Shown in pieces: positions 7,200 to 12,539 of a stretch of DNA of 22,689 nt (the stretch's first letter is position 1; the number at the start of each line of letters is the position of its first letter). Source of the DNA: an uncultured Oscillospiraceae bacterium. Lineage in GTDB: Bacteria > Bacillota > Clostridia > Oscillospirales > Acutalibacteraceae. The notes below the pieces were generated by a model, which saw nothing but the letters and a program-made list of their open reading frames with translations, was not told the DNA's origin and did no database searches. The DNA lies in assembly GCA_900549755.1 (NCBI GenBank), contig URPQ01000029.1:1-22689 (forward strand). The letters run 5' to 3'. The translations under genes and the position numbers were made by a program.

Positions 7200-8219
7200 T
7201 TAAAACTGCTCTAAGAAACGCTTGTCGTTCTCGAAAAGCAGGCGGATGTCGCTTATTTTATAGCGTGTTGTGGTAATTCGGTCAATACCTATGCCGAACG
7301 CAAAGCCGGTGTAAACGTCGGGGTCAATTCCGCAGGAGCGCAGCACATTCGGGTGCACCATACCCGCGCCCAAAATTTCTATCCAGCCCGCACCCTTGCA
7401 AACGCGGCAACCTTTTCCGCCGCACTCGCCGCACGAAACGTCCACTTCAACACTCGGCTCTGTAAACGGGAAGAACGAGGGGCGGAAACGCACCTTTGTA
7501 TCCTTGCCGTAAATTTCCCTTGCAAACTGCTCAAGCACGCCCTTAAGGTCGCACATTGTAATGCCCTTATCAACCACAAGACCCTCAAGCTGGTGGAAAA
7601 CGGGCGAATGGGTCGCGTCCACCTCGTCGGCGCGGTACACTCTGCCGGGGCATATAACGCGTATAGGCGGTTTGCGGGTTTCCATTGTTCTTATCTGCGC
7701 GGCGGAGGTCTGTGTGCGCAAAAGCAGGTTTTCGCCTAAATAGAAGGTGTCCTGCATATCGCGCGCGGGGTGATCCGCCGGAACGTTCAGGCACTCAAAA
7801 TTATAGTGGTCGGTTTCAACCTCGGGGCCGTCTACCACGTCAAAACCCATAGACTGGAAAATATCTATCATATCGTTTACAACGTGATTAAGCGGGTGTA
7901 TGCCGCCCGTTTTAACCTCTTTTGCGGGCATGGTAATATCAATCGTTTCGGCTTTAAGCTTTGCCTCGGTGGCCTTTTGCTTCATTTCTGCCTTTTTCTC
8001 GGCTATAAGCGTTTCAAGCCTTTGCTTTGCCTCGTTTACCAGCTGACCCATAGCAGGGCGCTCTTCGGCAGAAAGCGAGCCCATTTGCTTAAGCATTGCC
8101 GTAAGCTCGCCCTTTTTGCCTAAATATTTTACCCTTAATTCTTCAATTTCATTTTCGCTTGCTGTTTTTTCAATAGCAGCCTTTGCCGCCGCTCTTATGG
8201 CGTCAATTTTCTCTTTCAT
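7200..8219 (-). CDS. pheS: Phenylalanine-tRNA ligase alpha subunit
   Basis: A 339-aa catalytic class II synthetase subunit. An N-terminal coiled coil (about 1-90) precedes motif 1 (GFDVVDGPEVETDHYNFECL), motif 2 (PGRVYRADEVDATHSPVFHQLEGL) and motif 3 (GFAFGIGIDRITTTRY). The zinc-knuckle segment CGECGGKGCRVCKG near 261-275 is intact. I chose the ATG at 8219 because GGAGGA lies just upstream and the family start KEKIDAIRAAAKAAI follows. A longer open frame to 8324 would run back through the T-box terminator and is not coding. Expression is governed by the T-box leader directly upstream. Confidence 0.97.
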   Translation of the reverse strand: MKEKIDAIRAAAKAAIEKTASENEIEELRVKYLGKKGELTAMLKQMGSLSAEERPAMGQLVNEAKQRLETLIAEKKAEMKQKATEAKLKAETIDITMPAKEVKTGGIHPLNHVVNDMIDIFQSMGFDVVDGPEVETDHYNFECLNVPADHPARDMQDTFYLGENLLLRTQTSAAQIRTMETRKPPIRVICPGRVYRADEVDATHSPVFHQLEGLVVDKGITMCDLKGVLEQFAREIYGKDTKVRFRPSFFPFTEPSVEVDVSCGECGGKGCRVCKGAGWIEILGAGMVHPNVLRSCGIDPDVYTGFAFGIGIDRITTTRYKISDIRLLFENDKRFLEQF

Positions 8220-8235
8220 TGCTTTTCCTCCACAC

Positions 8236-8492
8236 AAAAAAATAAACTCCGCCCTGTAATAACAGGACGAAGTACAAAAAGTCTCCGCGGTACCACCCGT
8301 AATTTTCGCTCCGAGAGCAAACACTCTTTAGAACCTGTAACGGTGTTCATCCGTCGCTGCCTACTGCGCTTTTCAGCCGCGCTGCTCAAAAGGGAACTTC
8401 AAAAAATTCATACCTGCCCCGCTTACAGCCGCGGCAAGGGCTCTCTTAAAGGCGGAAATCTTCCTACTTTCCTTTATCATAGCATTTATATT
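8236..8492 (-). promoter_or_regulatory. Phe-specific T-box leader of pheST
   Basis: The minus strand holds the T-box core GGGTGGTACCGCGG (8285-8298). A terminator stem of 11 bp (8247-8257 with 8262-8272, two G-U pairs) is followed by a T-rich run. An alternative antiterminator pairs ACGGG before the T-box with CCTGT in the terminator. Stem I is recognisable from AAGGAAAGTAGG and AGAGAGC. The specifier region GAAG-TTC-CCTTTTGAG puts UUC at 8394-8396, a phenylalanine codon matching the downstream gene. Uncharged tRNA(Phe) should stabilise the antiterminator and allow transcription. The extent is given from the predicted start site to the end of the terminator. Confidence 0.93.
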
Positions 8493-8498
8493 GTCTAT

Positions 8499-8527
8499 AT
8501 CTTATCACTCAAATTTAAAAAAGTCAA
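8499..8527 (-). promoter_or_regulatory. Promoter of the pheST T-box transcript
   Basis: On the minus strand TTGACT (8522-8527) and TAAGAT (8499-8504) are exactly 17 bases apart. The -35 element and spacer lie inside the last codons of the upstream 77-aa gene. Confidence 0.65.
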
Positions 8528-8738
8528 GTCTTTTTAGTATCAAACGTGTGTTTTCAAGATATTGCCTGCTATATTGTTCCGCCATATCATTAAACAACTT
8601 TTCACAGGATTTAAAATTTTCGGCACTAAATTCTTTTGAAAATTCGGTTTTTTTATCACTGTAAGCTTTTAAAAGCATATAAAGATTTCCAAGCTCTTCA
8701 AGTGACCATTGCATTTCGTCAAAATTTTCTTCAAACAT
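8505..8738 (-). CDS. Small acidic protein of unknown function, divergent from an XRE regulator
   Basis: A 77-aa protein, helical and charged, with segments EENFDEMQWSLEELGNLYMLLKAYSDKK and FNDMAEQYSRQYLENTRLILKRL. It has no cysteine motif, signal peptide or membrane helix. I recognise no family. I prefer the ATG at 8738, with GGAG nine bases upstream, over in-frame ATGs at 8753 and 8786: the latter would lie upstream of the predicted transcription start. Codons are more AT-rich than in the neighbouring pheST genes. The promoter carries an operator shared with the divergent repressor gene, so this protein is probably the repressor's partner or target. An antitoxin, toxin or phage-remnant role would each be possible. 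Confidence 0.6.
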   Translation of the reverse strand: MFEENFDEMQWSLEELGNLYMLLKAYSDKKTEFSKEFSAENFKSCEKLFNDMAEQYSRQYLENTRLILKRLDFFKFE

Positions 8739-8757
8739 TTTTATCATCTCCATAATT

Positions 8758-8786
8758 ATTATAGGTTCATATGTGAACCATTTCAA
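8758..8786 (-). promoter_or_regulatory. Promoter of the 77-aa gene with an operator filling its spacer
   Basis: On the minus strand TTGAAA (8781-8786) and a perfect TATAAT (8758-8763) have 17-base spacing. The spacer 8764-8780 is almost exactly the palindrome GGTTCA-4-TGAACC. The predicted start near 8751 falls at the SD itself, so the leader is very short. Confidence 0.75.
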
Positions 8787-8803
8787 GGGTCAATTTGTGA
8801 ACC
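8764..8803. promoter_or_regulatory. Paired operator palindromes for the XRE regulator
   Basis: Two related inverted repeats are present: GGTTCA-TATG-TGAACC at 8764-8779 and GGGTCA-ATTTG-TGAACC at 8787-8803. Their centres are about 23-24 bases apart, close to two helical turns. The first fills the spacer of the leftward promoter, and the second abuts the extended -10 of the rightward promoter. Binding by the XRE protein is inferred from position. Confidence 0.75.
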
Positions 8804-8804
8804 A

Positions 8805-8813
8805 TGATATAAT
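8805..8813 (+). promoter_or_regulatory. Extended -10 promoter of the XRE gene
   Basis: TGATATAAT fits an extended -10 element. No good -35 hexamer stands 16-18 bases upstream, where the second operator lies, so transcription would be easy to block there. Confidence 0.55.
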
Positions 8814-8844
8814 TGTATATATTTACAAAATGAGTGTGAAAAAT

Positions 8845-9069
8845 ATGAAAAAATATAACGAACTATTAAAGGAATTACGCGAAGATAATGATCTTACCCA
8901 ACAACAAATTGCTGATATTTTAAATACTACAAGAAGCTACTACGGTCAATACGAGCGCGGAACAAGACCATTTCCGATTGAGCATTTAATCACATTATGC
9001 AATTTTTATAAAGTCTCCGCCGATTATATACTCGGCTTACCCGAAAATTTAAAATTTCCTAAAAGATAG
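8845..9069 (+). CDS. XRE-family helix-turn-helix transcriptional regulator
   Basis: A 74-aa protein that is almost entirely one HTH_3/Cro-CI domain. LTQQQIADILNTTRSYYGQYERGTRPFP (about 17-44) contains the helix-turn-helix, and VSADYILGLPE is the usual closing helix. There is no C-terminal oligomerisation or protease domain. The ATG at 8845 is chosen because the in-frame start at 8773 precedes the promoter; the ATG at 8830 is a possible alternative without an SD. It probably binds the palindromes at 8764-8803 and represses itself and the divergent gene. The short, AT-rich gene looks like part of an acquired segment. Confidence 0.85.
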   Translation: MKKYNELLKELREDNDLTQQQIADILNTTRSYYGQYERGTRPFPIEHLITLCNFYKVSADYILGLPENLKFPKR

Positions 9070-9094
9070 TCCCAATGAACAGTTACGGTAGTTA

Positions 9095-9123
9095 TTGACA
9101 AATTATCTAACTTATTGTAAAAT
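9095..9123 (+). promoter_or_regulatory. Promoter of the small-peptide (toxin-like) mRNA
   Basis: A perfect TTGACA (9095-9100) and TAAAAT (9118-9123) have 17-base spacing. Transcription is predicted to start near 9130, exactly at the base of a 5' hairpin. Confidence 0.8.
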
Positions 9124-9129
9124 ATTGTC

Positions 9130-9204
9130 GGTGCTTAAAAGCACCCTTAAAGGCAACCTACAACGGTAGGCGGTTAAGTCTTGCCCTCAAGAGGGGGCGT
9201 TGCC
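9130..9204 (+). promoter_or_regulatory. Structured leader masking the ribosome binding site of the small peptide
   Basis: The leader opens with a 5'-end hairpin, GGTGCT and AGCACC (9130-9145). GGCAAC (9152-9157) can pair with GTTGCC (9199-9204), and GCCC (9183-9186) with GGGC (9195-9198). Together these enclose the SD GAGGGGG (9191-9197). AAAGGCAACC (9149-9158) can instead pair with GGTTGCCTTT at 9343-9352 in the 3' end, and GGCGGTT (9169-9175) with AACCGCC (9280-9286). Such long-range 5'-3' folding is a known feature of type I toxin mRNAs. The foldings were worked out by eye. Confidence 0.7.
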
Positions 9205-9205
9205 A

Positions 9206-9280
9206 ATGGAGCATTATGTATTTATCATTTTAATTTTGATATTTGCAACAGGTTACATAGCAACTATAAAAAAGAAATAA
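9206..9280 (+). CDS. 24-aa membrane peptide, candidate type I toxin
   Basis: The reading frame begins MEHYVFIILILIF and ends with IKKK. It is one hydrophobic helix of about 16-18 residues closed by a lysine-rich tail, the usual shape of type I membrane toxins and small holin-like peptides. A very strong SD, GAGGGGG (9191-9197), stands eight bases upstream. The frame has its own consensus promoter, structured leader and 3' terminator, and a convergent antisense RNA covers its last codons and 3' UTR. I do not recognise the exact peptide family; Fst-like and TxpA/BsrG-like toxins share only the general form. Confidence 0.72.
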   Translation: MEHYVFIILILIFATGYIATIKKK

Positions 9281-9313
9281 ACCGCCATCCCTAACCAAGC
9301 TGACGATTTATTT
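9268..9313 (-). terminator. Terminator of the antisense RNA
   Basis: On the minus strand AAATAAATC (9313-9305) pairs with GGTTTATTT (9283-9275), nine pairs including one G-U, followed by C and T6 (9273-9268). The T run is the complement of the ATA-AAA-AAG codons of the peptide. Confidence 0.6.
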
Positions 9314-9354
9314 CTAAAGCTAACGAGGGCTAACCGTCTATCGGTTGCCTTTCT
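9268..9354 (-). ncRNA. Convergent antisense RNA, candidate type I antitoxin
   Basis: An RNA of about 86 nt is predicted from a consensus minus-strand promoter (start near 9353-9354) to a terminator inside the peptide's lysine codons. It is fully complementary to the mRNA 3' UTR and last codons. Its 5' end, AAAGGCAACC (9352-9343), then CGGTTA (9336-9331) and GCCCTC (9330-9325), repeats three blocks of the mRNA leader in the same order. It should therefore also be able to pair with the SD region GAGGGGGC-GTTGCC (9191-9204). The 5' part folds as the hairpin AACCG-ATAGA-CGGTT. Existence of the RNA is inferred from sequence signals. Confidence 0.72.
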
Positions 9355-9360
9355 GTTTAT
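9328..9360 (+). terminator. Terminator of the small-peptide mRNA
   Basis: GGC-(T)-AACCG and CGGTT-GCC (9328-9349) form an 8-bp stem with a bulged T and the loop TCTAT, followed by a T-rich stretch. Its complement is the 5' hairpin of the antisense RNA, so the two loops could start pairing by kissing. Confidence 0.65.
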
Positions 9361-9388
9361 ATTATAGCATAAAAAATCAAAATGTCAA
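9361..9388 (-). promoter_or_regulatory. Consensus promoter of the antisense RNA
   Basis: On the minus strand a perfect TTGACA (9383-9388) and a perfect TATAAT (9361-9366) have 16-base spacing. It looks stronger than the opposing mRNA promoter, as expected for an antitoxin made in excess. Confidence 0.85.
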
Positions 9389-9404
9389 TACCGCCGTTAT
9401 AATG

Positions 9405-9448
9405 CAAAAACAGCCCTGCAATTATCTTTTTTGATAACCGCAGGGCTG
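9405..9448 (-). terminator. Rho-independent terminator of the S10-spc-alpha operon
   Basis: CAGCCCTGC (9411-9419) pairs with GCAGGGCTG (9440-9448). A second helix TTATC/GATAA lies inside, with a six-base loop. Read on the minus strand the hairpin is followed by T5. It lies about 170 bases after the rplQ stop codon and is the first convincing terminator there. Confidence 0.85.
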
Positions 9449-9458
9449 CGCGTTATTT

Positions 9459-9490
9459 AATTCCGAATTACGCATTTCGAATTCCGAATT
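9459..9490. repeat. Two direct copies of an AATTCCGAATT palindromic unit
   Basis: AATTCCGAATT occurs at 9459-9469 and 9480-9490, and each copy is itself nearly palindromic. Such AATTCCGAATT-rich strings look like a short interspersed repeat, but I cannot count genomic copies from here. Confidence 0.6.
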
Positions 9491-9498
9491 ATTAAGTG

Positions 9499-9537
9499 CG
9501 AGGAGGAACGAGCGCTTGCCGCGCCCGTTCCCCCTCG
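9499..9537. repeat. 17-bp inverted repeat in the 3' region of the ribosomal operon
   Basis: The arms 9499-9515 and 9521-9537 match over 17 bases with a five-base loop. The two mismatches are A-C on the plus strand but G-U in minus-strand RNA, so the hairpin is continuous only in the transcript of the ribosomal operon. No T run follows it, so it is not a simple terminator. It may stabilise the mRNA end or be a REP-like element together with the adjacent AATTCCGAATT repeats. The rest of 9541-9616 shows only small hairpins (GCGCA/TGCGC, AGGCT/AGCCT). Confidence 0.6.
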
Positions 9538-9616
9538 GTTTAGCACACACATCATCGGCGCATATAACTGCGCGTAAAAAATGTGAGTACTAAAGTTCAG
9601 GCTTAAAGCCTTAAAA

Positions 9617-9958
9617 TCATATTAACTCGATAATTGCCATTTCGGCAGCGTCGCCGCGGCGCGGTCCGGTTTTAACAATGCGGGTGTAGCCGCCGTTAAC
9701 ATCCGAATACTTAGGAGCGATTTCGTTGAAGAGCTTTGCAACAACGTCCTCCTTAGTAATAAACGCCAATGCCTGACGCTTGCTGTTCAGGTTATTATCC
9801 TTAGCGAGTGTAATATACTTCTCTGCCATTGCTCTTACTTCCTTAGCGCGGGTAACGGTGGTCTCAATTCTGCCGTTTTCGAGCAGGTAAGTAACCATTG
9901 CCCTGAGCATAGCAGTTCTGTGATCGCTGGTTCTTCCGAGTTTACGGGTACCTGGCAT
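9617..9958 (-). CDS. rplQ: 50S ribosomal protein L17
   Basis: A 113-aa large-subunit protein placed near the peptide exit tunnel. The family opening PGTRKLGRTSDHRTAMLR and the end NGGYTRIVKTGPRRGDAAEMAIIELI are clear. I prefer the ATG at 9958, nine bases after GGAG; an in-frame ATG at 9964 adds two residues but sits only three bases from the SD. It is the last gene of the alpha operon, 44 bases after rpoA, as in most bacteria. Confidence 0.96.
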   Translation of the reverse strand: MPGTRKLGRTSDHRTAMLRAMVTYLLENGRIETTVTRAKEVRAMAEKYITLAKDNNLNSKRQALAFITKEDVVAKLFNEIAPKYSDVNGGYTRIVKTGPRRGDAAEMAIIELI

Positions 9959-10002
9959 TTCCATTCACTCCTTATTGCAGCAAAAACTGCTGCGGTTTTG
10001 CT

Positions 10003-10953
10003 TTATTCGTCGTCGTTTTTAAGGGTGAAGCCGAAAGAATTCAGCTTTGCAATGACCTCTTCAAGCGACTTGCGGCCGAGGTTTCTCACCTTCATCATAT
10101 CCTCTTCGGACTTGTTGATAAGATCCTCTACCGTATTTATACCTGCGCGCTTCAGGCAGTTGAAGCTGCGAACAGATAAATCCAGCTCGTCGATCGTTAA
10201 ATCGAGAACCTTTTCCTTCTCGTTGTCGTTCTTTTCCGCCATAATGCTCTCGGTTTCGCTTACGCCCTCGGTTAAATCGAGGAAAAGCTCAAAGTGCTCA
10301 ATAAGCACCTTCGCCGACATAGAAATAGCCTCGTTGGCTTTTATGGAGCCGTCGGTCCATATTTCCATTGTAAGCTTGCCCTTATCGGTAACATTACCCA
10401 CGCGGGTATTATCAACCTTAAAGTTAGCCTTGAGTACGGGCGTGTAGATAGAGTCAACGGGAATAACGCCGATAACGTTCTGCGCCGGTCTGTTTTGCTC
10501 GGCGGAAACATAGCCTCTGCCCTTATCAAGAGTCATCTCCATATTGAGCTTGGCTCCCGCGTCAAGAGTGGCTATATACATATCGGGATTTAAAATCTCG
10601 ACCTCGGAATCGGCTTTTATCGAAGCGGCGGTAACCACGCAGGGACCCTCAGCCTCAATATAAATCTTCTTCGCCGTATCGGCATGGAGCTTTGCAATCA
10701 GTCCCTTTATGTTGAGGATGATTTCGGTAACATCCTCTTTCACACCGGGAATGGTGGAAAACTCATGCACAACACCGTCGATCTTGACCGATGTAACGGC
10801 AACGCCAGGAAGGATTGAAAGCAGCACGCGCCTCATGCTGTTGCCGAGGGTTGTGGCGTAGCCTCTCTCCAGCGGCTCCATAACGAACCTGCCGTAAGTG
10901 CCGTCGCTTGTCAATTCAGCGGTATCTATTCTGGGCTTTTCAATTTCTATCAT
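10003..10953 (-). CDS. rpoA: DNA-directed RNA polymerase alpha subunit
   Basis: A 316-aa subunit that nucleates polymerase assembly. The N-terminal dimerisation domain (about 1-230) has RFVMEPLERGYATTLGNSMRRVLLSILPGVAV. A flexible acidic linker (ESIMAEKNDNEKEK) leads to the C-terminal DNA- and activator-binding domain, VRSFNCLKRAGINTVEDL followed by RNLGRKSLEEV. The arginine of VRSFNCLKR corresponds to the UP-element contact residue R265 of E. coli. GGAG is seven bases before the ATG. It sits between rpsD and rplQ. Confidence 0.97.
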   Translation of the reverse strand: MIEIEKPRIDTAELTSDGTYGRFVMEPLERGYATTLGNSMRRVLLSILPGVAVTSVKIDGVVHEFSTIPGVKEDVTEIILNIKGLIAKLHADTAKKIYIEAEGPCVVTAASIKADSEVEILNPDMYIATLDAGAKLNMEMTLDKGRGYVSAEQNRPAQNVIGVIPVDSIYTPVLKANFKVDNTRVGNVTDKGKLTMEIWTDGSIKANEAISMSAKVLIEHFELFLDLTEGVSETESIMAEKNDNEKEKVLDLTIDELDLSVRSFNCLKRAGINTVEDLINKSEEDMMKVRNLGRKSLEEVIAKLNSFGFTLKNDDE

Positions 10954-11033
10954 TTAAAAGCTCCGTTTCTCCGTACCGTAATTTTATGTTCCGCAGTGCC
11001 CGGCACGGTGAACGCTGCGTTATTTCGGGTCTA

Positions 11034-11660
11034 TTACTTAGAATAGAACTCGACGATGAGCTGCTCGTCAACAGGAGCTTCAATCTGTTCTCTTGTCGGG
11101 AGAGCTATAACCTTTGCCGAAAGGTTGTTGCGGTCAACGTCAATCCACTCCGGAACGGGTCTTGCGCTGTTAGCCTCTACAACTGCTTTGATCTTCTCGC
11201 TTGCGCGGCTCTTCTCGCAGATAGAAACCACATCGCCCGCCTTTAAGAGATAGGAAGCAATGTCAACGCGCTTGCCGTTCACTTCGTAATGACCGTGACC
11301 TACAAGCTGACGCGCCTCTGCTCTTGACGACGCAAAGCCTACTCTGTAAACAACATTATCAAGGCGGCTTTCAAGTGTTCTTAAAAGGTTATCGCCGGTA
11401 ATGCCCTGCTTTCTTTCAGCAATTTCAAAATAATGATGGAACTGATTTTCCTGGACGCCGTAGAAACGTCTTGCGGTCTGCTTAGCGCGAAGCTGCATAC
11501 CGTATTCGGACGATTTCTTTCTGCCCTGTCCGTGCTGACCGGGAGCGTAGCCTCTCAGTCCTACCGAGCATTTCTCGGAATAGCAGCGCTCGCCCTTAAG
11601 GAACAATTTCTGACCCTCGCGGCGGCAAAGTCTGCAAACTGCACCGGTATATCTTGCCAT
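11034..11660 (-). CDS. rpsD: 30S ribosomal protein S4, zinc-binding form
   Basis: A 208-aa primary 16S rRNA-binding protein needed for early small-subunit assembly. It is the C+ form: C9, C12, C26 and C31 fit the zinc site CRLC...CYSEKC. The S4 RNA-binding domain follows (LESRLDNVVYRVGFASSRAEARQLVGHGHYEVNG, about 93-126). GGAGGTG precedes the ATG. Placement in the alpha operon before rpoA, rather than as a separate gene as in Bacillus, fits Clostridia. Confidence 0.97.
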   Translation of the reverse strand: MARYTGAVCRLCRREGQKLFLKGERCYSEKCSVGLRGYAPGQHGQGRKKSSEYGMQLRAKQTARRFYGVQENQFHHYFEIAERKQGITGDNLLRTLESRLDNVVYRVGFASSRAEARQLVGHGHYEVNGKRVDIASYLLKAGDVVSICEKSRASEKIKAVVEANSARPVPEWIDVDRNNLSAKVIALPTREQIEAPVDEQLIVEFYSK

Positions 11661-11716
11661 CTGTTACACCTCCAAAATTTTAGCTGCAAAATAAATTGCA
11701 AATTAGTTTTAAACGA

Positions 11717-12118
11717 TTATACGCGTCTTCTCTTGGGAGGACGGCAGCCGTTGTGCGGAATCGGGGTAACGTCTTTAATCATACTTACCTCAAGACCTGC
11801 GGTTTGCAGTGCGCGGATAGCCGCTTCACGTCCTGCGCCCGGACCCTTAACGTACACTTCAACAGTCTTAAGACCGTGCTCCATAGCAGCCTTGGCAGCA
11901 GTTTCTGCCGCACTCTGAGCCGCGAAAGGAGTAGACTTTCTTGAGCCTCTGAAACCTAACTCACCGGCAGATGCCCACGAAAGAGCGTTGCCCTGCGTAT
12001 CGGTGATGGTAACGATAGTGTTGTTGAAGGTAGACTGGATATGAGCAGAGCCACGTTCGATATTCTTTTTCTCACGGCGACGGCGTGTAGCGGTCGTCTT
12101 GCCCTTTGCAGTAGCCAT
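11717..12118 (-). CDS. rpsK: 30S ribosomal protein S11
   Basis: A 133-aa platform protein of the small subunit that lines the mRNA exit region. GSAHIQSTFNNTIVTITDTQGNALSWASAG and the C-terminal PHNGCRPPKRRRV are diagnostic. The N-terminus is basic (TRRRREKKNIERG) as usual. AGGAGGAAG precedes the ATG. It is 16 bases after rpsM. Confidence 0.97.
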   Translation of the reverse strand: MATAKGKTTATRRRREKKNIERGSAHIQSTFNNTIVTITDTQGNALSWASAGELGFRGSRKSTPFAAQSAAETAAKAAMEHGLKTVEVYVKGPGAGREAAIRALQTAGLEVSMIKDVTPIPHNGCRPPKRRRV

Positions 12119-12134
12119 ATTATCTTCCTCCTAC

Positions 12135-12503
12135 TTATTTCTTCTTGTTAGCTATGGTCTTCTTCGGACCCTTGCGTGTACGCGCGTTAGTCTTTGAGCG
12201 CTGCCCTCTTACCGGCAGACCCTTTCTGTGGCGCAAACCGCGGTAGCTTCCGATTTCGATAAGTCTCTTAATATCAAACGCGATTGTACGGCGACGGTCA
12301 CCCTCTACCTGAAGGTTGTGGTCGATATATTCACGCAGTTTTGAAATATCGTCTTCGGTTAAGTCCTTGACGCGGGTATCGGGATTGATACCTGTATCGG
12401 CAAGGATTTTTTTAGATGTTGTAAGACCTATGCCGAAAATGTAAGTAAGTCCGATTTCGACTCGCTTTTCGTTCGGAAGATCAACACCAGCAATACGTGC
12501 CAT
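12135..12503 (-). CDS. rpsM: 30S ribosomal protein S13
   Basis: A 122-aa head protein of the small subunit that contacts the P-site tRNA and the L5 bridge. Signatures are MARIAGVDLPNEKRVEIGLTYIFGIG at the start, RLIEIGSYRGLRHRKGLPVRGQRSKTNARTRKG near 85-115, and a lysine-rich tail. TGGAGGTG precedes the ATG. Order rpmJ-rpsM-rpsK-rpsD is canonical. Confidence 0.97.
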   Translation of the reverse strand: MARIAGVDLPNEKRVEIGLTYIFGIGLTTSKKILADTGINPDTRVKDLTEDDISKLREYIDHNLQVEGDRRRTIAFDIKRLIEIGSYRGLRHRKGLPVRGQRSKTNARTRKGPKKTIANKKK

Positions 12504-12539
12504 TTATCAAAGCACCTCCATTTTTTTCTTCACGCGCAA

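Noticed and set aside
8220..8324. N-terminal extension of pheS by 35 residues
   Set aside because: It would translate the T-box terminator and core; the ATG at 8219 has a GGAGG site and the conserved PheS N-terminus.
8343..8537. A 64-codon plus-strand frame within the T-box region
   Set aside because: It is a chance frame through stem I of the minus-strand T-box, with no SD.
8773..8844. Longer XRE protein starting at 8773
   Set aside because: That start lies upstream of the extended -10 promoter and inside the operator, so it would not be on the transcript.
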